Positions 1-11,477 of a stretch of 64,000 nt of DNA are shown here, in pieces; position 1 is the stretch's first letter; each line of letters begins with the position of its first letter. The DNA is from Chinchilla lanigera. Its lineage: Eukaryota > Chordata > Mammalia > Rodentia > Chinchillidae. The position numbers and the translations under genes are program-made. The stretch lies in the NCBI RefSeq assembly GCF_000276665.1, contig NW_004955429.1, positions 1,318,344 to 1,382,343 on the forward strand, in the 5' to 3' direction. A model generated the notes under the pieces. That model did no database searches, was not told the origin of the DNA, and was given only the letters and a program-made list of their open reading frames with translations.

Positions 1-477
1 TTTTTCTCTTCAAAATAAAAAAAGAAATTGGGTATATGCTCATATCGGTTGTGTGGATTAAGTACCTGACCACAGGATTGAAATACACCATGTGGAAGAG
101 AGAAAAACAATCTGCTGGTTCCTTCACTTGAGATCTTGGGTTAACCTTGCCTTTGCCAATTCCACTACCTCATGCAGCTTCGTGGTTCTAACTTCCCAGA
201 AGGAGCTTTTGCATCTGAAACAAACTTTTCTGAAACAGATGTTTACCAAGCTATCTGAAACTTTATTTGGTTGCATTGCATTGTCCAACCCCAAAAGTTG
301 GCTAAATAATTCAATAACTCAAGTATTTTACTGAATCAGATGCAGTCTCGTCTACTCTGCTCTTTCCTCTAAGAAAACAAGGAATAGACAGAACACTGGC
401 CCTAAGGTCAGAGGACACATAATTTATTTCATTATAAAAGATTTAGAACTGTCAGAGGTTTGTGGTAAAATTGAACA
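1..477. other. Unannotated AT-rich stretch
   Basis: I see no recognisable repeat or exon here. The short open frame at 92-334 has no splice context, codon signature or recognisable protein similarity. Confidence 0.4.
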
Positions 478-690
478 AGTTCCTCTTATGGCAAATAAGG
501 TTTATTAGTTATTTCTTGAACAATGTAAGTTAATTATTTTACAGTTCTGGAGATAAATTCAAAATGGGTTTCATTTAGCTAAAACCCAGGGTCAACAGTG
601 CTGCATTTCTTCTAGAGGGTTAAGGGAGAATCTGTTTTGACCAAGAATCTCTATTTTGGCCAAAACTTATGTCAAGGTCCTAGGTTTGTG
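478..690 (-). mobile_element. MLT1-type MaLR LTR fragment
   Basis: Read on the plus strand, this contains the reversed MLT1 hallmarks: a 'ttacagttctggag' block followed by a diverged 'ggctaaaa...caggg' block and 'gctgcatttcttctagaggg'. In MLT1 LTRs these lie near the 3' end (the 'cagaactgtaa' polyadenylation region). It is a decayed solo-LTR piece of an ERVL-MaLR element in reverse orientation. Family assignment is by memory of the consensus. Confidence 0.55.
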
Positions 691-869
691 GGCCTCCGCC
701 TCTGTCACTGTTGAACCCAATTTGAACAAAATTTATTCCAAATCCATGTAATGAATAAGACCCCTGCCTGAGTATCTGACACTCTGGTTATCTCATCACC
801 TTAGTCTATCCTTTGCAATTTTTGTATAATGAGCCTCTAAATGGGGCAGGCACTTTCAGGGCAAGCTCC

Positions 870-1215
870 TGTATATATGGTAAGGGGAACCACCACCTCT
901 TTTAAGACTGTTGCCCTCAGAGTTTTTTCTTTCTGTTTCAGCTAAGACTCAGAGAAACTACAAAAAAAGTGTCTGTCATCTTCTCCTGTGAACATGTGAT
1001 TTATTACCCTGAAATGAGCATGCTAAAAGGTGCATATCTTAAGCTGAGCATGCTCAGGATTATGCCCTGTCCTGGGCACATGTGCTTTCCTATATGAATA
1101 TGTAGAGGTCACCTCGTGATGTTGTCTTGCTGTCTTTGTTTGGCAAGATCATTGCATCATACTTAACTACAGTACTTGCCTTATTTGGTGCAAGTAATAA
1201 GCCTCTTTCCATTTT
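870..1215 (+). mobile_element. ERV LTR candidate (family shared with about 37.5 kb)
   Basis: This looks like U3-R of an endogenous retroviral LTR. A TATA-like 'cctatatgaatatgt' near 1091 is followed about 105 bases later by a polyadenylation-like 'aataagcctctttcc' and a T-rich stretch. The same TATA-like block, followed by AATAAA, recurs on the minus strand at 37.46-37.86 kb, which suggests a repeated family. No internal retroviral coding sequence adjoins it, so it would be a solo LTR. Boundaries and family are uncertain. Confidence 0.4.
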
Positions 1216-1529
1216 TTTTTATCTTCTGGTTGCAGTCATTAGCTTTGCTTTCACCAGGATAAGAACCCATTAAATTCTGTCACACTATCTAGATAGTTCA
1301 TCCAAAGTCACCTCACTCTGGATCCTACCTCTTTGGAATTACCCATTCACTGACTCTTACCCTGTTCCACAGTTATTAACTCACACCTGCTCTTGTTGCA
1401 GTCAGGGTTGAGCCCAGTCTTTCTTTATCCTACTGCAAGACTCTATCATAGTGGTCCCCATACCTATTGCCATGGCTTCTTGGCAAAGTCTGCTTTACTC
1501 TTGTTAACAGTGTTTGAGCGACTGTCTTT

Positions 1530-1720
1530 GATAGGGCTGAGGATGTGCTACTCTGAAATATGACTGTGAGCAGTCAGAACATAGTATCTTAAATTATAAC
1601 CTTGGGAGACAAGAATACGCTACCTCCAAATGTTCATTTTTGGTATAAGGATTATTTTGAAATGGGTATCTTTAAAAAATGCATACACAAAAGAAACTGC
1701 CCTATAAAGTCATCTTTTTT
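1530..1720 (+). mobile_element. Possible LTR 5' fragment
   Basis: A run ending in 'ggtataaggattattttgaa' resembles 'ggcttaaggattactttgaa' at about 35.98 kb, suggesting two copies of one LTR family. The similarity is short and the ends are not visible. Treat as tentative. Confidence 0.25.
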
Positions 1721-3297
1721 GTAGCAGAAATTTGCATCTATAAAGGAAATCTCAATTGGAAGAATGACATCTGTGCATGAGGAACAGTTTGATGTTTAAA
1801 GCATTAGTGACTCCTGTCAGTGGCAAAGACATCCGTTTAGATTTGCAGGGCAAGCCTAACCATTGTTTCTGGTGCCTTTCCCGTCATCTTATCCTAGCCA
1901 AACTTTCCTTACACTCTTCTTTCTTAGTTTCAGTGAGCGTTGAAGTTGGAAAATGGAAGTCTAAGATAATTCTTGAGATTTACTCAACTTTCTAGGTTAC
2001 CCCTAAGTATGCAGGAGACATACCTTTATTTTTGTTCCTGAGCAAGGTTCTCTGACAGAACTTTTTTTATAGGTTTTCTGCCAAGCACAACTTGTTAGAA
2101 ATAGTTATTTACTATTCTAAGCATCAGCCTTAGGAAATTATAGGTTAAAACTACACTTGCATGACATTTGCCAAGAACATGTGCATAACATGAAGATTCT
2201 GTCACCATCTCCTCCCAGAAAGGCCACCAGGAAAGCTATACTTTGTATCTGGAAACAGTTTAGAAATGAATGTGGGATGGGGATGCTTCTCTCTTAGTTT
2301 TGGCAATTAGTTGTTCTTTCTAATACCATAAATCCATTTTATACTAATTTAAGAGCAAACTGAATTCTCAAATGGAACCCCAGGACTCCCAAATCTCCTA
2401 AAATCACAATTATGTTTGAGTCAATTTAGGGTCTAAATATAGTTAGCTCTAAACAGAAGAAGCCTTTATTTAGAAAGTACTCAAATTCACTTTAAAGAAT
2501 ATTTCACTTTCATGGAGAAAAGCTTTAATGTAGTGGAGAAATGTATAAAGTCCTGGCAATTGTTGAATTTTGCTGATAATAAAGATAGAAATTCTCTTTG
2601 ATGAACAAATGTATTTTAAAAGAATCCGATATTCTAACCCCTTTACTTGGAGTTTCTTAGTGGAAAGGGATTTAGGATATAAGAGACAAGAAACAAATAT
2701 TTTATATCATTTTCCTTCTTTCCTCTGAGGAATTCTCTAAGCAATACTGCTCCGGTAGATAAATATCCTTTATTCCACCTTCTCATTTTATATTTTTATC
2801 TGGTTTAATTTTACCATTTCTCTTGTTTATTTTGTGTCATAGAATGAAATACTAACTATATTTAACCATGGTCTTCCTAATAAGAGTTTGGAATTTTGCT
2901 CTTGTCTTTTTAATATCACAAATGTAGAATCTTGCAAATGCACACTTGGCGGGAGAAATATGATAGGAAACAAAAAGAAACTTCGATAATTTTCAAACAA
3001 TATAAATTCCCAGATTTAAAAGTAGATATCTAACAATTTGATTCTTGAGGATCAACTATTTTTGTAATTCAGTTCTCTTACTTAAATATGAAGATAGAAA
3101 TAAAAGTGGCAATTGGGTTCAATACTCTCCCAATGGCTCCCAGTCTCATGGTAGTGGATATATCAAGGTTCAGAGGCTTAGGGCAGATCATCCAATGGCT
3201 TCTCATTTGGGGTGGTCTGAGAAAGCAAAACATCTCTCTGATGTTTAGATCACAGTGAATGATTTAATGTAGTGTTGAGCCAGAATTTAGTACTTGC
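1721..3297. other. Repeat-poor AT-rich stretch
   Basis: I see no confident repeat, exon or RNA gene in these 1.6 kb. The open frame at 1777-1995 shows no conserved domain or signal peptide and is probably chance. Confidence 0.35.
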
Positions 3298-3424
3298 TGT
3301 AATACTAATTTCTTTCTTTTTCTTCTCTTCCAGTACCAGGAATCAAACTCACAACCTTGTGCTTGCCAGGCAGGCACTTTTGCCACTGAGCTAAATCCCC
3401 AGCCCCTGTAATACTAATTTCTTT
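3298..3424 (-). mobile_element. ID SINE (tRNA-Ala-derived) with 18-bp target-site duplication
   Basis: The body (about 3316-3406) is a reversed ID element: a C/T-rich tail complement, then 'ccaggaatcaaactcacaac', then the box-A-side end 'ctaaatccccagcccc'. Read on the minus strand it begins GGGGCTGGGGATTTAGCTCA, the tRNA-derived internal promoter A box. It is flanked by an exact 18-base direct repeat (3298-3315 and 3407-3424, 'tgtaatactaatttcttt'), as expected of L1-mediated target-primed insertion. The perfect duplication implies a fairly recent insertion. ID elements are rodent-specific. Confidence 0.93.
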
Positions 3425-3604
3425 AAAATAAAATAACTGTGCTTGACTCTCCCTTTTCACTTTGATTTATGTTCTTTTTAAAAGATTTCATTAAAAGATT
3501 TTTATACAAAATCTCTAGGAAAGACTCAATATTAGGCTAAATATTTTACTATTAGAGATGGCTTTAATGTAGAAAAGATATTAGAAGGTAAATTACTTAT
3601 TGAC

Positions 3605-4015
3605 TTACTAATAAGAGTGGCAAAAATTTAAAAGATACCATCAAGTGTTGACAAAGATATGGATCTACTTGGACTATCCATTATGGGTGGTAGAACTAAT
3701 GACAATTTATGCAGTACTAGCTACTGTAATTGAATGTAACATCTCATTCATTGGTATATACCTGAGAAAAATGTGTCAATTTGTTCATCAGAGGACATGT
3801 GCTAGATTTTACTTAGTAGCACTATTTGCAATAGCCAAAACCAAGAAGCAGTTTAACTACATTATATTTATAGAATAAAATATTCTCTTACAAGAGAGAA
3901 ACCACTCACATGAAGTTCAAAAGCAAGCAGAACTAAGCCATTGCAAGAACAGCCAAGAGACAACCTGTGACCAATGACTCAAAGTGGAGGACAAAGGGGG
4001 TCCAGAGTGGTATGA
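3605..4015 (+). mobile_element. Old L1 LINE remnant (3' region)
   Basis: Sense-oriented L1 signature in order: 'aagtgttgacaaagatatgg', a 'tatacctgagaaaaatg' block, 'gcactatttgcaatagccaa' with 'accaagaagcag', and 'agaataaaatattct'. This is the conserved stretch near the L1 ORF2/3' UTR junction that reads roughly 'tattcacaatagccaa' and 'gaatattattcagc' in younger copies. Several stops interrupt it. It is an ancient inactive fragment without a visible poly(A) tail. Confidence 0.6.
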
Positions 4016-6470
4016 ATGTGGGTGCCAGTCTTCTGTATCTATATTTCACAGAAATTTATCCTACTTTTGGAAAGTATGCTGTAATCTCAATGAAGTTTTA
4101 ACACTGAATAAAATGGGAGAAAGGGAATATATATTAACCAAATTAATATTATGTAGTATGATTGTGAAAGCCTTGAAGATTGAACACACAAATCAGGTAA
4201 GCTTTGCAATGTGCTAAACAGAGAAAAGGTAGAGCCTGAAAATATATATTGTTCAAAGGAAAAAAAAATAACTGGATGAGATACAACCATAGCTGTCTTC
4301 CTGAGGATTGTTCAAGGGGCAACGGGCTAGCTCCAAAACATCATGACACCTACTCTTAGGCTCATCTCTCTGAGAAGATTTCTTCCCCAAGTTAAATTCT
4401 AATCTGCATTTCCATATTTACAAAAAGGTAGTGTCTTCTCCAGTTTTTATATACTATCCAAGTTAATGTTCAGAGCCAAGAAAAACAAAAGGAAAGCTTG
4501 TAAATATATAGCCAAGGTGCATTCCAAAGGTGCCACCTATCTCTTGCTTATTGCTTGAAAGTTGTTCTTTTACAGGCTTGAAAAAAACACAGTCAATTTT
4601 AAGGTTCTTGGTAGAAATCAAGGAAACCTTTTGGCTTGCTTTCCTGCAGCCTTTTCCTTCCCTTCAGCCTTGTTGAGAGTGAGTCACACGGACATATGGA
4701 AACTTATTATTTTAATATAACTCCCTCAGGGCTGTTTGTGGAGACAGCGATGGGCCCAAACTCAGGAACTGAATGGGGAAGGTAGCAATGCCATGACTCT
4801 GTGGTTAGGCTACTTCCACCAGCAGGTGTAATCTCACAGATACACATCCCCAGGATGGTGCTTCCAGGAAGCTCAGGCATAACACCTTGTCCCTAGATTT
4901 TGTTTGGTTCATGTTCCATAAATATTACAAAAACCAATATTACAACAAATCCCTTACTTTCCCTCCTGTGCCCACCCACCCTTGCCAACTTGCCACACAC
5001 TGGCTGGGCTGGCTGAACATTTTAATCTTTGGAAAACAAAGGCAGATTTTAGGGACAGGCGTAGCGTGGCCCTGTAGTTGCTGCCTTCTTTCGGATCTCC
5101 TTCAATTATTGGAAGTTTCTTTGATTGCCCAGCATGCAAAAGCCTTGGGTTTCACCCTCTGTATATTTGGCAGAATTGGGTGGGGCTAAAAAACTTATTA
5201 GTTTCTTTCAAAACTCTTGCTAGGTTAAGAAATAGTTTTCTAAGGCTTGCTTTTTAGCAGAAACCACAGGGAACAGCAGAACCTACAAATTTTAAGTGTG
5301 ATAGTTTTAAATGAAAACTATTTTGTATTTTCAGTGAATATGAGAAATAGTAACAGATCTGGAGAGTTAAGTGTTCCTATCTCTCAGTGAGGTCCAAGGA
5401 AAGGAAGTGGCCTACAGAGATTAAAGACTTCCCCAGGGAATCCACTGCTTAAAACACTATGAGGATAAGTGGTGGCAAAAAAATTTTCAGATATAATAAG
5501 GAATTTTCATTATTTCTCATTATTGTTGATTTTGGTTTTTTATTTTTTCAACTGGAAAATTATTCTTATGAAATTTTTCATCATTTCACATAAGAAGATA
5601 TTTGATATGGATAGTGCAGTGCTTGGAAGCCGTGAAAATCTATTTATATTCTCAAAACATCTATAATCTCCAGCAGAGTTTTGGCTATCTTTTCTGTATT
5701 TGCCTTCCAGTGAAAACACAGAGGAGTGGGAATTTACCATCTATACTTGAGTATTTTAAGTACTGACATTCTCATTTTCAACTGCTCTTCTTAAAGCAGT
5801 AGTTCATCGCAGTTACTTGTAATAAAATGATTACCAAGTTCCCAGGTGCTAGCACCTACAGGATTTTCTGTTGGTCATTTTGTTAAGTAAAAAACAGCAT
5901 ACTTTGAGAAAAGATGGTGGAGCTAACCCCCCTGCCACCAGCTGCTTGTACTGTAAGCTTTACATTTCAGTAAAGCTGGAGTACTTTGTGTGTGCTTATC
6001 ATTTTATCATCCAAAATAAGGAGGACATATGTACCCCAAGGTCAAGATTTCATAAAACCTGTATTGGTACTGTTCAGTCAAGGTCATTCTTGAATGCAGT
6101 TGTTTTTCCCCCTGGTGCACGCAGCACTGGAGGAGGCAGTGACTCCCAGCAGCTTATGACTTCTACCACAATGGCAATGGGCTTACTCACCACTACTGTT
6201 AAATTTGGGTGCACTTTTCTAAAGGAATAAGTGAATGAACAGGTGAAAACTGCTTCTGCATGCATAACTTCCAGTCATCTCACAGACTTGCTATGTGCAA
6301 CTGATTTAAAAAATCTATTCACAAGTAGCAAAAATTACACAAAGGTAAAAACATCTAAAAGTAGCCCTTTCTATTTTTTAATAATAATCAACGAACACCT
6401 GAAATAAAAGGTATCACACCTAATGTCTTCCATTTGCTCTGCATTTACTTCCTTATTGCCTCCTGTGTTC
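4016..6470. other. Mostly unannotated stretch, possible weak MIR near 5.4 kb
   Basis: No coding exon is recognisable. A MIR-like remnant may lie at about 5375-5450 ('gaggtccaaggaaaggaag' followed by 'ttaaagacttcccc', cf. MIR 'aagtaacttgccc'), too weak to call. The 119-residue open frame at 5871-6230 has no recognisable domain. Confidence 0.3.
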
Positions 6471-8184
6471 CAGCCTTAGCCTTGTGTGTTCAGATGTCTG
6501 ATGATTGCTTCTTGGGATACACTTGGAAGCCTGTGTGGATTAGAAGCTAAGAAGGCAGCCTTGCAGTGCTGTACTAGGGCTTGTGGCTCGGCCACATAGC
6601 TGGAGCAGATGAGCACGACCCGCCAAGTGAGGAGACTTATTAACCACAGGCACAGAGCAGCTGCACTGGTGCCTAAGGAGGGATCAAGCAGAGGTCTACA
6701 CCTACCAACAATATTCTGATAGGAGAACCATGCCAAACCTGCACTGGACATCAAGTCTTGTACCCCAAGATCAAGGGGGGCCACATGAATCAACTATCAA
6801 AGAAGAAAGAAAAAAATATCAGCAGTTGATTTTGAGGCCACTGCCTTCCTCTTCTTGCAATGGTCCGTTCTGTTGGCAGGACGTATCTCCTCTCTGTTCT
6901 TCAAAGCACCCTTTTCTCCCAGAGCACTTCTTTTGTGCTTCTCCCTTTTCTTTTCTTTTCTTTTCTTTTCCTCCTTCTCCTTTTTCTTATTTCTGCCCTA
7001 CTATAAGCAGTAATCTTTCACATCCACCAATTGTACTGCTCAGTTCATTGACTGGAACAAATAAAAACTGGGAAACACTCTCAGTCCCTACCCCATCTGA
7101 TAACAGTGTCAGGCTGTAAGTTTTCTGGATGCGTTAATTAAATGTAAAATATTCTGTGATCATAAAGAAAAGTGATAATAAAGAACAAAGCTCAAATTAA
7201 GGGTTTAAGAAAAAGGACTCATAAAAGACAAGGTCCCTGGGCTGACATTTAAGAATTGATACCAATGAAAGCAAAGAGGTGTGCCCAGTCTTGATGCGTA
7301 GCACCATGTATTGCTTTTATGGGCATGTACACATAGTGTCAGTCATTGGTCTCAAGGAAACTTAAGTTGAGAGAACGTAGGCAAATTTTATTTGACATCT
7401 GAAATGGAGCAAACACGGAGGAGTGATTGACAAAATGATCCAGCTTCTGCTTCAAGATACTCCAGTGGCAGGGTAGCTGACAAATTAAAGGCATGTGACA
7501 ACAGACAAGTAAATAAAAAGTAATCCATATGTAAGAAGATGAAGGACTAAGTTAATGAAAAAAATTAAAGAGCTTTAATTTAGGCAGAGAAACAGTTATT
7601 GTGGATCACTGGAAGGAGAAATATGACTGCAATACCCTTTTGATGATATAATAACTAATGCGTTTAGGATATTGGACTTATGGGGCTGCTCTATGCACAC
7701 TGGGACAAAGCTATTATGGTTTCCTTCTTGGTAGGAGAGCAGAAGATACAGAAGCCAAGACACAGAGGACAGAGTTTCTCAGAAGGCAATTGGTCTGGAA
7801 ATCTTGTGTCTTTTTCAGTAAACACCTCCATTTTATACACCAGCAAGTGAGAAAAGTATTCTACTCTGTTCTAAACTGCAAATCACAGCCACAGTAATTT
7901 CAAGATGTGAGGCTTCATACTGTGGAATCTTAATTCATGCTTATTATTAGCCTAATGTACTAGCTCATTGGATTGAGATTCTGATTAGCATAACCCTTCA
8001 CAGCTTGTCTTAGGAGCACTGGCAACTCCAGAATAATTGTAACAGCTATTTTTAAAGTGCTATAATTAAAAATAGTCTTGCAGTAGGACTGCTGATTGTC
8101 CTACTACATTTCCACTTTAGGCATCCATCAATATTGCTGTTAGATCACAGATCTAGGTCATCCTATAATTATAATATTTGAGAT
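6471..8184. other. Unannotated stretch with pyrimidine run
   Basis: A minus-strand open frame (6476-6793, 105 residues) has one hydrophobic stretch but no recognisable family. A (TTTTC)n run lies at about 6948-6970. 7100-8180 is AT-rich and featureless to my reading. Confidence 0.3.
6948..6970. repeat. (TTTTC)n microsatellite
   Basis: About four and a half consecutive ttttc units within a longer C/T-rich run. Confidence 0.9.
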
Positions 8185-8590
8185 ATGTGACATTTATTAT
8201 TTGATAGGCATCAAGCACTGGAATAAATCATTTGAAACTGTGCACACCAGTAATCCTAGAACTCTGAGAGGTTGAGGAGGATCTCAAGATTGAGCCACAC
8301 CCCAGCAACTTGTCACTTAGTGAGACTCTGTTTAAAAATTAAAATTCAACACAGGTCTGGGGATATAGTCCAATGCGCTGGATTCAATTCCCAGTACTGC
8401 AAAAAGTACTTTAAAATTATTATCTTATAAAAGTATGGCTTTCACAGGAACTCTAAAAGGCTGCAAAGGAAGAGTAAATATAGAGAGGTTGGGTGAATTG
8501 CCTGGCATCATGTAGTCAATGAAAAAACTGGAAGTGCCCTCAGGTTTTTTGGAGTCCATGGACCATGCCTGTCCTTCTTGAGAACATATT
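8185..8590 (+). mobile_element. MIR SINE split by a B1-dID insertion
   Basis: The 5' part (about 8185-8236) matches the MIR 'tttattgag...ggcaccaagcactg' segment. The 3' part (about 8406-8590) matches the core and tail: 'gagaggttgggtgaattgcc', then a 'tgtagtcaatg' and 'ggtttttt' region. A B1-dID SINE sits between them, so MIR is the older element. MIRs are ancient tRNA-derived SINEs fixed before placental radiation. Confidence 0.65.
8237..8406 (+). mobile_element. B1-dID dimeric SINE
   Basis: The first half (about 8240-8335) is a 7SL-derived B1 monomer: 'cacaccagtaatcctagaac', a 'gaggttgaggagga' block, a 'cacttagtgagactctg' block, then an A-rich linker. The second half (about 8352-8400) is an ID-like tRNA unit: 'ggtctggggatatagtccaa' then 'gattcaattcccagtactgc'. 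The order B1 then ID on one strand is diagnostic of B1-dID. It interrupts a MIR element. Confidence 0.8.
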
Positions 8591-8869
8591 TCTACATATA
8601 ATAAAGACTTGTGCAAAATAAATATGGAATACTATTTAAATCTCAAGGATACTGCATACATATTTTGACATTATGGTATTGTAAATAAAGTTAAATAATT
8701 TTACTGGCATTTATTCAGTGGGTTATGTGAAAAAAATATAGTGTTTATAATAAAGAGATTATTTAGACAGTTATTTGCCTGGCACTGTGGGAAGTGGTTT
8801 TAGGATGACCCATGTCTCTTCATACATGTGCAGTAGATCATTAATGTGTGGTAAATTTAAAAAAGTTTA

Positions 8870-9120
8870 TGTGGCCTCAGCCCATAACGTGTAGGCCAAA
8901 TTTATAATTTGACCTGTGACTGGAAGTCACAGGTCTGGAAGTGTGACCGGAAGTGTGACTAGAAGAGTGAGACATGGAGTCCACACCGGTAGAGCGATAA
9001 TAATGGATATCCCCGCCCACAGGCACCCAGCCCTCCCTGGCTCTTTATCATTCTTCCCAGACTGTAGAGACATCACCAGATCTCAGGGGCACCCTCCACC
9101 CCTCTAATAAAATGTCTCTT
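8870..9120 (+). mobile_element. ERV solo-LTR candidate, CpG-containing
   Basis: Compositionally distinct from its surroundings: several CpGs, repeated 'ggaagtgtgac' units, a GC-rich stretch ('ccccgcccacaggcacccag'), then a polyadenylation signal 'aataaaatgtctctttgtag' at about 9106. This is the layout of a U3-R-U5 LTR from a class I or II endogenous retrovirus. A perfect 11-bp-arm hairpin lies at 8911-8935. No internal region adjoins. Exact termini and target duplication were not found. Confidence 0.5.
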
Positions 9121-9449
9121 TGTAGAGGCTAAAAAATGCAGCAGACAGAATTCTGTGGCTAAAGAGTCAGTCCTGAGGTCATTCAATCAAATGCAAATCC
9201 GAAGCCCACAGACAGAGTGCTGAGAAGACACAGGGAAGTCTCAACTCAGGTGGCCCTGAGATGTGAGTACAGGAGGTGGGGTGTGGCCAAGTCCAAAGGA
9301 CCTTCTGAAAGTAGACATCTTTCTCTGGCTAGCAGAAGTTGTGTAGGTAATTCACTCAAAGCATAAGGGGACTCACTCAGTGAAAGGGGCTAGATGCAAC
9401 AATTCGGGGTGGGTTGGGACACCAGGAGCTGAGCACAGCCCAAGGCTAA

Positions 9450-9715
9450 AAGGCAACAAAGAAATAGGAGCTTGGTCCCAAACCCACAAGGAACTGAGCT
9501 CCTCTAATCACGGAATGATCTCTGAAATGTAGTTTTCCCTAGAGCTGCCAGGAAGGAGTGCATCTGACTTATACCTTGCTATTGGCTTAGGGTATTCAGG
9601 TGAGCCTACCTAGATTTCTGATCTAGATCGCAGGGTGCTAAGGAAAGGATGTTGTTTCAAGCTGTCATTTTCATGATAATTTATTGCACAACAACAGAAA
9701 TCTTAATACAAGCAG
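9450..9715 (+). mobile_element. MLT1-type MaLR LTR 3' part
   Basis: Reads like the 3' half of MLT1: 'tagagctgccaggaaggagt', then the 'tcatgataatttattg' and 'acaacaacagaaatcttaat' end corresponding to consensus '...ataaatttgtgttgtttta...aatagaaaactaatac'. The segment from about 9130 may be the diverged 5' half. Confidence 0.45.
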
Positions 9716-10360
9716 AATTAACATCACAACAGTTTTTAATCTTTCCACAATGCATTTTAATTCAACAATTAAAACACTGATTTCAGAGGCAACTTTTTAA
9801 AAAATTACAGAGTATGATTCAATACACTGATATTCTAATTCAGTTAAAGACAAATAATAGTGATCTGAACATAACACTTATGTGTGGAGTCTTTTTAATA
9901 TCTAAAGTTTCCATGCAATTTAATTTGTGTGGTGACCATTTCAATATTGCCTGATCTGCTGATTTCTCAAGGACTTGAGTCAAAAGCATGAAAGGTTGCA
10001 CATCAGTCCAGCATTTGTCCTTTCCACACAGTGGGATCTTTCTGGTGCTCTCTGCTATTAATAGGACTATGAATCTCCCTAAAGGAAGTAAAATTGAGGA
10101 GCTGAGGGCTCACATCAGTATATTTCCTGTTAAAATTTCTCTACCTTCTTATTCATTAAATACATATGTTATGTGTCTGGCATTATAATTCTTAATGATG
10201 TGGTTACTCTTTAAAACAAACTAATTGTTTTCCAAAATGTTTGAGTAATTTATTGATCTTCAACAAAATGCCTTTTGAACTTTATCATAGTCCTACCTTA
10301 CCACTTCCTTTCTTACCTCTGCATGTCACCAAGGAGAATGTCATTGCAGTTGGGAAAGTA
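9716..10360. other. Unannotated AT-rich stretch
   Basis: I see no repeat, exon or RNA gene that can be supported. Confidence 0.35.
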
Positions 10361-10565
10361 CAGTGAAGTGACTTTCCAGGCACTATTTTGACTGTTCTCA
10401 GGCAGTGATGGAGCTTATGGACACTTAGGATCCCTGCTCTTCAAGAACGGAAGGTGTGGCAGGTGTTCGTGGCTCCACTTCGTAGAGGAAGAGACTGCCC
10501 CAGGACAAGAAATGGTACCAGACTTGCTGAAGGTCAGAGTTAACACAGTTAAGAAAAAGTATGGT

Positions 10566-10569
10566 ATGT

Positions 10570-10637
<68 letters not shown>

Positions 10638-10699
10638 TGTTTGGCTCTTAACCTCATTTTCCCTCTGCTCTCTAAGACTTTTCAGGAATATTCTCAGAA

Positions 10700-10739
<40 letters not shown>

Positions 10740-10742
10740 GTC
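10566..10742. repeat. Compound (TG)n(AG)n ... (TC)n microsatellite
   Basis: A (TG)n run at about 10566-10610 passes directly into (AG)n at about 10611-10636. After 65 bases of ordinary sequence comes a (TC)n run at about 10702-10742. The AG and TC tracts are complementary in inverted orientation. The sequence predicts length polymorphism. Confidence 0.97.
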
Positions 10743-11112
10743 TCCCCATCCCAAGAGAAGGTATAGTTCCTACAAGATATATTTGCCACATTTACTTATT
10801 CTCAAACTTAAGCAATGAACTGAACTCATATTTTTAAAGCTAGTTACTATTATCAAATACTTCATACAGTGCAAAGCCATGCTCCTGAGTTACTCTTCTG
10901 ACACCTTTAGGGTAAAATAGGAACTTTAAAACTCCAAAAGAGCTGACTCCATCCACTTCCTTTTCTGTGGCAGTGGCCTGATGGCTAGCTTCACTTCCCC
11001 ACTATAAACAGTATACTCTATCATCACTTCTTGAATCGCTTTAATCATCCTAATTCTACAACCATGTACAATTGACTATGCACAATATGGAAATGAAGAA
11101 ATAATTAAATAA

Positions 11113-11169
11113 TTAATATAACTGAGTTTGCTAAGGAGCCTCTTAATATAACTGAGTTTGCTAAGGAGC
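11113..11169. repeat. 30-bp tandem duplication (2 copies)
   Basis: The 27-base string starting 'ttaatataactgagtttgct' occurs at 11113-11139 and identically at 11143-11169, giving a period of 30. It is a recent local duplication, probably replication slippage. Confidence 0.95.
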
Positions 11170-11477
11170 AGGCCAACTGTATAGGTCACTAGTGCTTTTA
11201 AGGCAAGGACAGAGTCCATAGTTAGGATTCCCTTATAGATCTGTACAATCGACATTTGTCAGTGCAGAACAAATGATACCTGCACTTGTAGGGGAGTGGG
11301 GAAGAGGTGAAGTGCTAAATTTCATAATCACTACAGGCTTGGAGTAAGCATTCATTGCAATAATCTTATGAAATAAAAAACACTATTGTACACCATTCAC
11401 AATGGAGAAAAAAGTTGAGATTAAGTTACTAAGTGGATTTACAATAACATAAAAAGTGAGCCTCACATATTACAAAC

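Noticed and set aside
3298..3424. Possible tRNA gene (tRNA-Ala-like A and B boxes)
   Set aside because: It is an ID SINE: tail, target-site duplication and dispersed copies. It is not a functional tRNA; the same applies to 17.1, 29.3 and 57.3 kb.
5871..6230. 119-codon plus-strand open frame
   Set aside because: No similarity recognised and no exon signals.
6476..6793. 105-codon minus-strand frame with a hydrophobic segment
   Set aside because: Single hydrophobic stretch, no family recognised, overlapped by a frame on the other strand.
10415..10766. Overlapping frames with His-Thr, Leu-Ser and Arg-Glu repeats
   Set aside because: Products of (TG)n, (AG)n and (TC)n microsatellites.
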